DNA from: Zhongshania marina | GTDB taxonomy: Bacteria > Pseudomonadota > Gammaproteobacteria > Pseudomonadales > Spongiibacteraceae | DNA: 64,000 bases | Assembly: GCF_002915595.1 (NCBI RefSeq) | Contig: NZ_PQGG01000040.1 | Span: 124,001 to 188,000 of the forward strand | Direction: 5' to 3' | Notes under the pieces: generated by a model | The model's database searches: none | Told to the model about the DNA's origin: nothing | What the model saw: only the letters and a program-made list of their open reading frames with translations | Shown here: positions 57,005 to 64,000 of the stretch, in pieces | Position numbering within the stretch: the first letter of the stretch is position 1 | How the letters are laid out: each line of letters begins with the position of its first letter | Program-made: the position numbers and the translations under genes

Positions 57005-57669
57005 TGCTGCACGCCGTATTATTTGACCTTGATGGCACTCTGCTCGATACCGCCGCCGACTTCACCGCGGTACTCAACAGCATGCTCGACGAACACAGTC
57101 GCCCGCAACAGAGCTACGACGCCGTGCGTCGCAAGGTTTCCGACGGCGCCCGCGCGGTCGTCAGCCTAGGGTTTGAGCAAACCGAAGGTAGCGACGGCTT
57201 TGCCGATTTACTCAATGAGTTTCTCGACCGCTATCTTGCCCAGCTCTCGGTCAGCACAACCCTCTTTCCCGGCATGGCCGACGTGCTAAGCCACATAGAG
57301 TCTCAGGGATTAAAGTGGGGAATTGTCACCAACAAGCCGTCGCGCTTTACCGAACCACTGCTTGCGGCAATGCAGTTGCAGACGCGTTGCGGCACCGCAA
57401 TTTGCCCCGACCACGTTACGCATCGCAAACCGCATCCCGAGCCCATATATCTGGCCTGCAAAGAAATCGACTGCCTACCAGCAAACGCGATCTATGTAGG
57501 GGATCATCAACGCGACATCGACGCGGGGCGCAATGCCAGTATGCGCACCGTCGCTTGTCGCTACGGCTATATTTTAGAAAATGACAGCGCCGACAACTGG
57601 GGCGCCAATTACGTGGTCGACACCGCCAGCGATCTTATTCCACTCATCAACAAATTACTGCAGTCATAA
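57004..57669 (+). CDS. mupP: HAD phosphatase, N-acetylmuramate 6-phosphate phosphatase type
   Basis: A 221-aa HAD-IA phosphatase with nucleophile D8 and D10 in LFDLDGTLLDT, TNKP, the Lys in HRKPHPEP and GDHQRDIDAG. By motifs alone it could be phosphoglycolate phosphatase (Gph). In Pseudomonas the gene in this exact place, directly after ubiG and before the SDR gene, is MupP of the peptidoglycan-recycling pathway, so I follow the context. It is coupled to ubiG by overlap. Confidence 0.87.
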   Translation: MLHAVLFDLDGTLLDTAADFTAVLNSMLDEHSRPQQSYDAVRRKVSDGARAVVSLGFEQTEGSDGFADLLNEFLDRYLAQLSVSTTLFPGMADVLSHIESQGLKWGIVTNKPSRFTEPLLAAMQLQTRCGTAICPDHVTHRKPHPEPIYLACKEIDCLPANAIYVGDHQRDIDAGRNASMRTVACRYGYILENDSADNWGANYVVDTASDLIPLINKLLQS

Positions 57670-57684
57670 ACCCGAGGATTTTAC

Positions 57685-58446
57685 GTGCCTTTAATGCTTC
57701 CCCCAGATTTTGTCGCCGCGCCGCAGTGCCTTGAAAACAAAGTCATACTCGTAACCGGCGCTGGCGACGGCATCGGCCGCGCCGCTGCACTGAGCTACGC
57801 CCAACACGGTGCCACAGTAATTTTGCTAGGCCGCACCATTGAGAAGCTTGAAGCCGTATATGATGAGATAGAAGCCGCTGGCTACCCACAAGCAGCGATA
57901 TATCCCGTGCATTTGCGCGGCGCCGCAATGAAAGATTACGAAGAACTGGCAAACACCATAGAACGCGAATTTGGCCGCCTAGACGGTTTACTACATAACG
58001 CTGGCGTACTCGGCCAACGCCGCACCCTAGCTCAAACTACCGTAGACAGCTGGGACGAGGTATTGCACGTAAATTTGACCGCGCCGTTTATGATGACTCA
58101 GGCGCTACTGCCCATGCTGGCTGCTGCAGAAAATGCCTCTATTATTCTTACCTCTTCTAGCGTTGGCCGCAAAGGTCGGGCATTTTGGGGAGCCTATGCG
58201 GTATCAAAATTTGGCACAGAAGGCATGATGCAAATTTTGGCAGAGGAAGAGTTTGAACTTAACAATATCCGCGTTAACAGCATTAACCCTGGCGCCACCC
58301 AAACTGTTATGCGACGCACCGCCTATCCCGGTGAAAATCCGCAAAACAACCCTCTGCCAGAGGTCATTATGCCGCTTTATCTCTATTTAATGAGCGATGC
58401 CAGTAAGACCGTCAACGGTCAACAGTTTGACGCTCAGAGCAAATAA
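57685..58446 (+). CDS. YciK family SDR oxidoreductase
   Basis: A 253-aa SDR with TGAGDGIG, LLHNAGVLGQ, the Ser in LTSSSVGRKG and YAVSKF as catalytic motif, and DGLLHNAG style of the YciK group. The start is a GTG at 57685 with GAGG 8 bases upstream; an ATG at 57694 is also possible. It is the last gene of the mtaD-ubiG-mupP run. Its substrate is unknown in all species that I know. Confidence 0.9.
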   Translation: MPLMLPPDFVAAPQCLENKVILVTGAGDGIGRAAALSYAQHGATVILLGRTIEKLEAVYDEIEAAGYPQAAIYPVHLRGAAMKDYEELANTIEREFGRLDGLLHNAGVLGQRRTLAQTTVDSWDEVLHVNLTAPFMMTQALLPMLAAAENASIILTSSSVGRKGRAFWGAYAVSKFGTEGMMQILAEEEFELNNIRVNSINPGATQTVMRRTAYPGENPQNNPLPEVIMPLYLYLMSDASKTVNGQQFDAQSK

Positions 58447-58473
58447 CAGAGCATCTACAGGTATGATTGGTTT

Positions 58474-58571
58474 TGTAGGAGGCCGCACTGAGGCCGATGG
58501 AATTACGCTTAAGTATTGTTCGCGGCAATCGCGGTCGGCGCCCACTCCTTGTGCGCCCTAGCTCGGGCGCA
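58474..58571. repeat. REP-like palindromic element
   Basis: After TGTAGGAG (58474-58481), short inverted pieces (GGCC/GGCC; CGCG/CGCG) lead to an outward copy ending CACTCCTTG, and a TGCGCCC/GGGCGCA hairpin (58552-58571) follows. The TGTAGGAG head and stem arrangement resemble the intergenic REP/BIME elements of Pseudomonas and relatives. Only one copy was found in this window. Confidence 0.45.
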
Positions 58572-58582
58572 ATAGAGGTAAA

Positions 58583-59449
58583 TCAATCGCGCAACAAGCC
58601 CTGCATCGCTTCTATTTGCTGCTGATATCCTTCACTGGTATCTGGAGTCACGGGCAAACCTAGGCGAGCAAAGGCCGTTACCGTCGACCAATCCACACTT
58701 GCCAAGGGGTGTTCGCTACCCACATAGCTATGCAAATTCGCAACCGTGACTAAATCAACATAATCACCTTCCGGTGCTTCACGATTAAAATCCATATGTT
58801 GCGTCGGTACCACCACCAGCTCTTCTGCAAAACCCCAGGCCTCAAGAATTCGACTGCCAACCTCGGGGCTGAGGCTAATCAATATGTGATCAAGTAAATT
58901 GGGATGATCACGCAAAAACCCGCGCCCCACCGCGTATGACAAAACAGGCAAGGTACCCACTTGGTGAACAATACCCGCCAGTGTCGCCATCTCTGGCTTT
59001 AAATGTGGCTGTGATTTAGCGAGGGTATGGCATATCGCCGCCACGTCGGTGCTGTGCATCCAAATCGCACGCATACGCTGATTCAGCGCCTCTTTGGTCG
59101 ACAAAAATATTTGCTGCATCGCCAAGGTCGTCACCAGCGTGCTGGTATAGGCGAGACCAATTCGACCTATAGCTGACTTTACGTCGTGAATAGGCTGAAA
59201 CCCCCTTAATAAGGAGCTATTGGCAATACGCAAAATGCGGGTCGCAATTGAACTGTCGTTTTCGATGATCGTCGCCAACATACCAACATTCACATCGGGA
59301 TCGCTGGCCGCCTCGCGAATCTCTAGCGCGACTTCTGGCAAAGTCGGCAAGACTATCGAATCATTTTCAATGGCGTCTAATAGGTCAAGCCGAACCTGTT
59401 CGACCAAGGGATTACTTAGGGACACATTTATAAGCTCACTGCTAGACAT
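58583..59449 (-). CDS. HDOD-domain signalling protein
   Basis: A 288-aa protein covered almost fully by an HDOD domain (LPTLPEVALEIREAASDPDV, IENDSSIATRILRIANSS, IGRIGLAYTSTLV, WMHSTDVAAICHTLA, LAGIVHQVGTLPVL). The HD metal pair of true HD phosphohydrolases is missing, as in other HDOD proteins, which are thought to be regulatory. No output domain is attached. ATG at 59449. Neighbours give no clue to its pathway. Confidence 0.88.
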   Translation of the reverse strand: MSSSELINVSLSNPLVEQVRLDLLDAIENDSIVLPTLPEVALEIREAASDPDVNVGMLATIIENDSSIATRILRIANSSLLRGFQPIHDVKSAIGRIGLAYTSTLVTTLAMQQIFLSTKEALNQRMRAIWMHSTDVAAICHTLAKSQPHLKPEMATLAGIVHQVGTLPVLSYAVGRGFLRDHPNLLDHILISLSPEVGSRILEAWGFAEELVVVPTQHMDFNREAPEGDYVDLVTVANLHSYVGSEHPLASVDWSTVTAFARLGLPVTPDTSEGYQQQIEAMQGLLRD

Positions 59450-59512
59450 AAAGAGAGACTAGCAAAAGCCTAGGCACATCATCAGTGCTAAAAATACCTA
59501 TAGTGAAGATAC

Positions 59513-59552
59513 AAAAATGCCGAACCAATGAAGACCATCAGCTCGGCATTTT
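59513..59552 (-). terminator. Rho-independent terminator after the aminotransferase
   Basis: AAAATGCCGA (59514-59523) and TCGGCATTTT (59543-59552) form a 10-bp stem with a 19-base loop, followed on the minus strand by further T residues. Confidence 0.75.
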
Positions 59553-59569
59553 GCTTAGCTATTTTAAAA

Positions 59570-60748
59570 TTAAACTAAGGCCGCTTGCGCAGCTGCAATG
59601 GCTTTCTCAGCATCACAGGCAAGACCTTGCTCTGTCATTGCCGCAGCCAGTGCCTTTAACAACAGGCTAATATTCTCCATTCTGGCGCTGTAGCCCATCA
59701 ACCCAATTCGCCACACTTTACCAGCAAGATCACCCAAGCCCGCGCCGATCTCCAAGTCGTAATTCGCAAGCAGGTATTGACGGGTGGTCGCGTCATCAAT
59801 GCCCTCTGGAATATAAACGCTGTTTAACTGCGGCAAGCGGTGATCCGCATCAACCACAAAACGAATTCCCAGCGTTTCTAGCCCAGCCGCCAAGGCTTTG
59901 TGCATCGTGGCATGACGCTGCCAAGCATTTTCCAGGCCCTCTTCCTGCAGCATAACCAAGGATTCATGCAAGCCGTAAAGTGCATTCACCGGTGCAGTAT
60001 GGTGGTAAGCGCGCTTTCCGCCCTCACCCCAATAACCCAAAATCAAGTTCATATCCAAAAACCAACTTTGCACTGGGTGCTTACGCGCCTTTATGGCTGC
60101 CACCGCGGCATCACTAAAGGTAACGGGCGACAAACCCGGCGTGCACGACAGGCACTTTTGACTGCCGGAATACACCGCGTCGGCCTGCCACTCATCTACC
60201 ATCAGCGGCACACCGCCCATTGAGGTAACCGCATCAACAATACTCAAGGCATTGTATTGCTTCGCCAAGCCACACAATGTTTTTGCATCACTGAGTGCGC
60301 CCGTTGAGGTCTCGGCATGAACAAAAGCCAAAACTTTAATATCGCCGTGCTCTTTTAAAGCTGCCTCAACCGCCGCCGGCTCTACCGCCGTCCCCCAAGC
60401 AAAATCGAGTCGCACAGCAGTAGCGCCGCAACGCGTCACGTTCTCAATCATACGATTGCCAAACACGCCGTTCACACACACCAGCACCTTGTCACCGGGC
60501 TCAACAAGGTTAACAAAACAGGCTTCCATACCGGCAGAACCTGGTGCAGAAATTGGGAGAGTCAGCTCATTACTGGTCTGAAACGCATACTTTAGCAAGG
60601 CCTTGGTTTCATCCATCATGCCCACAAATAAAGGATCTAAATGCCCCAGCGTTGGCCGGCCAAGAGCCTCTAAAATCCGAGGGTGTACATCTGAAGGACC
60701 GGGGCCCATCAAGGTACGACGAGGAGGATGGAACGAAGAAATTGCCAT
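59570..60748 (-). CDS. Serine/alanine-glyoxylate aminotransferase family protein
   Basis: A 392-aa PLP enzyme of the class-V AGXT type. MGPGPSDVHPRI, GSAGMEACFVNL, HAETSTGAL, VDAVTSMGG and the PLP Lys in SGSQKCLSCTPG are its family blocks. Likely reactions are serine or alanine with glyoxylate or pyruvate. GAGAT lies 6 bases before the ATG. It is a single-gene unit with its own terminator. Confidence 0.9.
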   Translation of the reverse strand: MAISSFHPPRRTLMGPGPSDVHPRILEALGRPTLGHLDPLFVGMMDETKALLKYAFQTSNELTLPISAPGSAGMEACFVNLVEPGDKVLVCVNGVFGNRMIENVTRCGATAVRLDFAWGTAVEPAAVEAALKEHGDIKVLAFVHAETSTGALSDAKTLCGLAKQYNALSIVDAVTSMGGVPLMVDEWQADAVYSGSQKCLSCTPGLSPVTFSDAAVAAIKARKHPVQSWFLDMNLILGYWGEGGKRAYHHTAPVNALYGLHESLVMLQEEGLENAWQRHATMHKALAAGLETLGIRFVVDADHRLPQLNSVYIPEGIDDATTRQYLLANYDLEIGAGLGDLAGKVWRIGLMGYSARMENISLLLKALAAAMTEQGLACDAEKAIAAAQAALV

Positions 60749-60884
60749 AATATAATCTCGCTAATCTGCAACGACGCCAACAACCAAAGAGCAATGATTG
60801 ATTGTGGCCAATAAAGTTGACAGCGATTATACCTGAATACCCCGCCCTGTTAGAAACCGCATTTATAAAGCGGCAAACAAGTCC

Positions 60885-62357
60885 CTACACCGCGAAAAAA
60901 TCGGACAAGGTCTGGCAGGGCAATTCATCAATAAAGGCCTTTATCAGTCGATAGTGCTCATACTGAAAATCTTTAACCTGCTCACACCGCCGTTGAGCAC
61001 TCTCTAGGTCTATCTGCGCCTCACCCTCTTCACGAGGCACAATGTGCTCACGCATTAACTTAGCGTCGGCATCCCATACAAAACTGCCGTAGTATCGCCA
61101 GTCATTAACCAAATGCCACTCAGCAAAGCCCGACGCATTCCGCTCGCAAATAAATACCGGCTCCTCGAAAGGCCACGGCGTATACAAATAGCTAGACAGC
61201 GCCGCTATAATTTTTTGATTGGTGTTCTGCGGCTCGACAGCTCCATTTATAGGAACGCCATCATTAGGCAGAGCACAATTCGCACAGGCGCACTGCTCAC
61301 CCTCGGCAAGAATATCCAGTAAATACAAGCACAGACCGGACTCCTTAGCCAACTCAGCGACACGGGCTTTGGCCTGCTTTCTATCGCGAAAAATGGCAAA
61401 TAGCTCCCCCGACTGAACGACACTTGCCGGTAAACCAGAGCGAAATCGCAACTGAGTAAGATCATTCTCATTTACAACAAAACGCACACAGCAGGGCTTG
61501 CCAGCAGCCTTTGGGCGACGCTGCATTAGCGGTGTCTCATAACGCAAAGCGGTACTCAAATAAAAACCCACTGACAAGTCACCCGCCAATACCTGCCACT
61601 GAATACCCCAAACTCGCCGCGCCAATTTAGTCGCCTTGCTATCGCCGGAACAATTAGCGAAATGATGAAGCACCTGCGCTTGCAGCGACGTCGCCCCACC
61701 TAAATACAACAGCTCCCCAGCCTCACCCAATAAGCGGTAAACACCGGGCTGACGAGGAATAGCGTCAATATCTTCCTGACTCAGTGACGGCGGTAATACC
61801 GGCAGCCCCAACTGCAAACCCAGCTCAAAATTAAAAACCGCCTCGCCCTTATCTTCCCTCGCATAATCCAAAAATGCCTTCATCGCATCAACGTCAGCCA
61901 TCGCTCTGTGATGCACCGGAGAATAAAAGCCAATACGATGACAAATTGCCTCTAAGCCATGCTTAGGCCAGTCGGGATATAGGGTCCGCGCCAACTTCAA
62001 AGTACACAAAACCTTGGGCTCATACTCATACCCAAAGGACCGCAAATGATGCCGCAAAAAACCCGCATCAAATTTTGCATTATGCGCGACCAATATCGCG
62101 CCCTCTAAATACCCCCACACCGTATCCACCACGTCCGCGAAGCGTGGCTGACCACGCACCGTAGCCGGGCTAATACCCGTGAGATTCTGAATAAAAAAAG
62201 GAATAGAACACTGAGGATCAACAAGCGACTGCCACTGCCCAAGAGAACGCCCACAACCATCGTCAAGACGTATCGCAATCTCCATAATCTGATCGTCACG
62301 CGCCTGACCGCCAGTGGTTTCAAGATCAACTAAGGCAAAGCGATATTGATCAAGCAT
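60885..62357 (-). CDS. DnaQ-like 3'-5' exonuclease fused to GIY-YIG nuclease domain
   Basis: A 490-aa protein. Residues about 8-170 are a DEDDh exonuclease: VDLETTGG with the first acidic pair, HNAKFDAGFLRHHL, and HRAMADVDA. Residues about 208-290 form a UvrC/Cho-type GIY-YIG domain (QPGVYRLLGEAGELLYLGG). The C-terminal 200 residues have a Cys cluster (CACANC) and no family I know. Such DnaQ-UvrC-like fusions suggest a DNA-repair nuclease. ATG at 62357 is used (no clear ribosome site; a TTG at 62369 is possible). Confidence 0.87.
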   Translation of the reverse strand: MLDQYRFALVDLETTGGQARDDQIMEIAIRLDDGCGRSLGQWQSLVDPQCSIPFFIQNLTGISPATVRGQPRFADVVDTVWGYLEGAILVAHNAKFDAGFLRHHLRSFGYEYEPKVLCTLKLARTLYPDWPKHGLEAICHRIGFYSPVHHRAMADVDAMKAFLDYAREDKGEAVFNFELGLQLGLPVLPPSLSQEDIDAIPRQPGVYRLLGEAGELLYLGGATSLQAQVLHHFANCSGDSKATKLARRVWGIQWQVLAGDLSVGFYLSTALRYETPLMQRRPKAAGKPCCVRFVVNENDLTQLRFRSGLPASVVQSGELFAIFRDRKQAKARVAELAKESGLCLYLLDILAEGEQCACANCALPNDGVPINGAVEPQNTNQKIIAALSSYLYTPWPFEEPVFICERNASGFAEWHLVNDWRYYGSFVWDADAKLMREHIVPREEGEAQIDLESAQRRCEQVKDFQYEHYRLIKAFIDELPCQTLSDFFAV

Positions 62358-62600
62358 AAAATTTAGCAATCATGTAATTAACAACCGTTATAAGCTATTT
62401 ATAAAGCCAAGAAATATGTAAATCTAGATGGGAAAAACTAAAGACAAGGGACCAAATCCTAGAAACAGCATGTATCCACGTCACTTGCAAAGGTCTTTGC
62501 AGATGATCTGAACTTCTATTCAATTAGTATATAGTGTCTTACAACTCAAATTTGAGTATAAGCTTACACATCCATTTTACAAATGAAAGCGTGGTGATAT

Positions 62601-63164
62601 ATGTCCATCTTACTTAGGTTTAAGCCTACACTGTGCTTGCTTGGCCTGCTGTGCAGTTACAATGCTGTTGCATGGGAATGTCCAGAAAACCTAAAGCAAT
62701 CCCGCCCGACCTTAGAAGCTGGCGAACTCAATCTTTGCGATACAGTAAAAAGCGCCAAAGTGCTGCTGGTGGTAAATACCGCCAGTATGTGCGGTTTCAC
62801 TCCGCAATTTGAAGGCTTGGAAGCGTTATACCAAGAATTTAAAGAGCAAGGCTTGTTGGTATTGGGTGTACCCACCGCAGATTTTGGCGGTCAGGAATAC
62901 GAGGATGCAGAGAAAACCTCAAAGGTGTGCCATGCAAATTATGGCGTAAGTTTTCCGGTGTTTCATAAATCATGTATTCGTTGCGACAGCCCCGACCCCT
63001 TACTCAAATTAGTTGCGGATGCCAGTGACACAACACCCAAATGGAATTTTTATAAATATGTTTTCGATCCTGCTACGGGAGAATCAGAGAGTTTCAGCTC
63101 AATGACGAAGCCAGATTCAAACTCACTGCGCAATGCCATTACTAATCGGCTTGAAATTAAATAA
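62601..63164 (+). CDS. Glutathione-peroxidase-like thiol peroxidase, periplasmic
   Basis: A 187-aa protein. A signal peptide ends near AVA (residue 24), so the enzyme is exported. The GPx block VNTASMCGFTPQFEGLEALY contains the peroxidatic C64, and WNFYKYVF (148-155) has the Trp-Asn pair. The catalytic Gln site is Asp: FGGQE is preceded by TAD where cytosolic enzymes have CNQ. Further cysteines (KVCHANYG and SCIRCDS) could resolve C64. It is followed by a lipoprotein gene on the same strand. Confidence 0.88.
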   Translation: MSILLRFKPTLCLLGLLCSYNAVAWECPENLKQSRPTLEAGELNLCDTVKSAKVLLVVNTASMCGFTPQFEGLEALYQEFKEQGLLVLGVPTADFGGQEYEDAEKTSKVCHANYGVSFPVFHKSCIRCDSPDPLLKLVADASDTTPKWNFYKYVFDPATGESESFSSMTKPDSNSLRNAITNRLEIK

Positions 63165-63185
63165 TTTAAACAGCGAATAATGTGC

Positions 63186-64000
63186 ATGCGCCAGAATAAA
63201 ACTACTGCAATCCGTCTTGCGCTTTTGCTGTGTTTTATTTTACTACTTGCCAGCTGCGCAGACCGAGGCGAGTTAGAATCTAGTTGGCTAGATTACATCT
63301 CTAGAGTAAGCCGCGTACTCGATAGAGATACGAGCAGTGCTAATATTGATGCAAGCTTGCACTTTCCGAGGCCGCGCGATCTGGCTTTAACTTTTGAAAC
63401 CAGCAATATCGATTTACTCGATTTTTTGCGCCTGCGCCGCTGCGCCCTGAGAGAAACCATAGCCCAGCGTAACAGTATTCTCGGTCGCCACGGTGATGCC
63501 AGTGCAAAACTTATTTTTGATCTGCGCTTTTTAAATGAAGCAGAAGACTGTATCCAGATATTAAATAGCGATGGCAAGAACAGCCTCGCCACTCAACTAC
63601 GTGAAGCCGTCAATTTAAAAAGACGCGAACTACCTAGCCGTATATTTTTGGCAAGTATCGCAGGTGCTGAGTTTCGGGAATTTTGGCAAGCACCACCAGA
63701 CTTACGTGCTTACCCTAATGATGGCAAAGACCCAAGCATTGCGGCGCTCGCCCGTTGGCAATACTGGCAACAACAATGGCTAAGTGGAAATTGGCAACAT
63801 AATGCTGATGACGTCTTACTAACATTAGGAGAAATTCGCTTAGGTGGTGGCGGCGCATTACTACGTGCCCAGCAATTGAATACTCATGAACTTGCACGCG
63901 CCAGTGACATTATTTCACAAAGACTTAGCGGCCGACCTTTGTGTCTAAAGCCTTCGCCAACACCAGCGGCAGAACAATTTCGCAATGTGCTTAGCAGCCA
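63186..64000 (+). CDS. DUF3080 family lipoprotein, 3' end cut by window edge
   Basis: A frame of 271 codons that is still open at the window end. The signal peptide MRQNKTTAIRLALLLCFILL ends in a lipobox (LLASC), so the protein is a lipoprotein. WLDYISRVSRVLD, FLRLRRCALRETIAQRNSILG and the later WQYWQQQWLSG fit the DUF3080 pattern as I remember it. The function is unknown. ATG at 63180 is a second possible start. It lies 21 bp after the GPx-like gene and is likely co-transcribed. Confidence 0.78.
   Translation, partial: MRQNKTTAIRLALLLCFILLLASCADRGELESSWLDYISRVSRVLDRDTSSANIDASLHFPRPRDLALTFETSNIDLLDFLRLRRCALRETIAQRNSILGRHGDASAKLIFDLRFLNEAEDCIQILNSDGKNSLATQLREAVNLKRRELPSRIFLASIAGAEFREFWQAPPDLRAYPNDGKDPSIAALARWQYWQQQWLSGNWQHNADDVLLTLGEIRLGGGGALLRAQQLNTHELARASDIISQRLSGRPLCLKPSPTPAAEQFRNVLSS

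Overview
The window is chromosomal DNA from a gammaproteobacterium. The block gyrA-serC-pheA-hisC-tyrA-aroA-cmk-rpsA-ihfB-lapA-lapB-pyrF, followed on the other side by mtaD-ubiG-mupP-yciK, has the order known from Pseudomonas and its marine relatives. The many acyl-CoA, meta-cleavage and amino-acid catabolic genes suggest a marine, lipid/steroid-using group such as Spongiibacteraceae/Cellvibrionales; that placement is inference. No tRNA, rRNA, CRISPR, insertion sequence or prophage was seen.

Layout. 1-4.2 kb: the 5' 94% or so of prkA, a PTPS-family pterin enzyme with an SDR, and a shikimate-kinase-like P-loop kinase. 4.3-11 kb: a tightly coupled valine/isobutyryl-CoA operon (acyl-CoA dehydrogenase, enoyl-CoA hydratase, 3-hydroxyisobutyryl-CoA hydrolase, mmsB) preceded by a CoA-acylating aldehyde dehydrogenase and a divergent AraC regulator; two direct repeats 21 bp apart lie between them. 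11.4-12 kb: a secreted protein made almost only of Gly/Leu/Pro/Val repeats. 12.1-19.7 kb: a YebC/YeeN protein, then a LuxR-regulator/SDR pair and the lower meta-cleavage pathway (hydrolase, hydratase, acylating acetaldehyde dehydrogenase, aldolase) plus another SDR. 20-25.6 kb: a DUF3703 protein, a SEC-C protein and a TonB receptor/response regulator/histidine kinase operon.

25.8-31.9 kb holds the most unusual system: an operon of a circularly permuted ATP-grasp enzyme, an alpha-E protein, a fused ATP-grasp/alpha-E protein whose ATP-grasp half has lost key residues, and a transglutaminase-like protease. A good match to a sigma-54 promoter lies upstream. 32.3-37.5 kb: leucine dehydrogenase and a giant fused indolepyruvate-type ferredoxin oxidoreductase, with a divergent Lrp regulator; together they could turn amino acids into acyl-CoAs, including the isobutyryl-CoA that feeds the valine operon.

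38-64 kb is largely housekeeping: an SLC13-type transporter, a DHH protein, pyrF, lapB/lapA, ihfB, rpsA, the aromatic amino-acid block, gyrA, and in the opposite direction mtaD-ubiG-mupP-yciK. It ends with an HDOD protein, a serine/alanine-glyoxylate-type aminotransferase, an exonuclease/GIY-YIG fusion, a periplasmic glutathione-peroxidase-like protein and a DUF3080 lipoprotein cut by the window edge. Start sites were revised from the longest open frame where a ribosome-binding site or stop/start overlap decided it.
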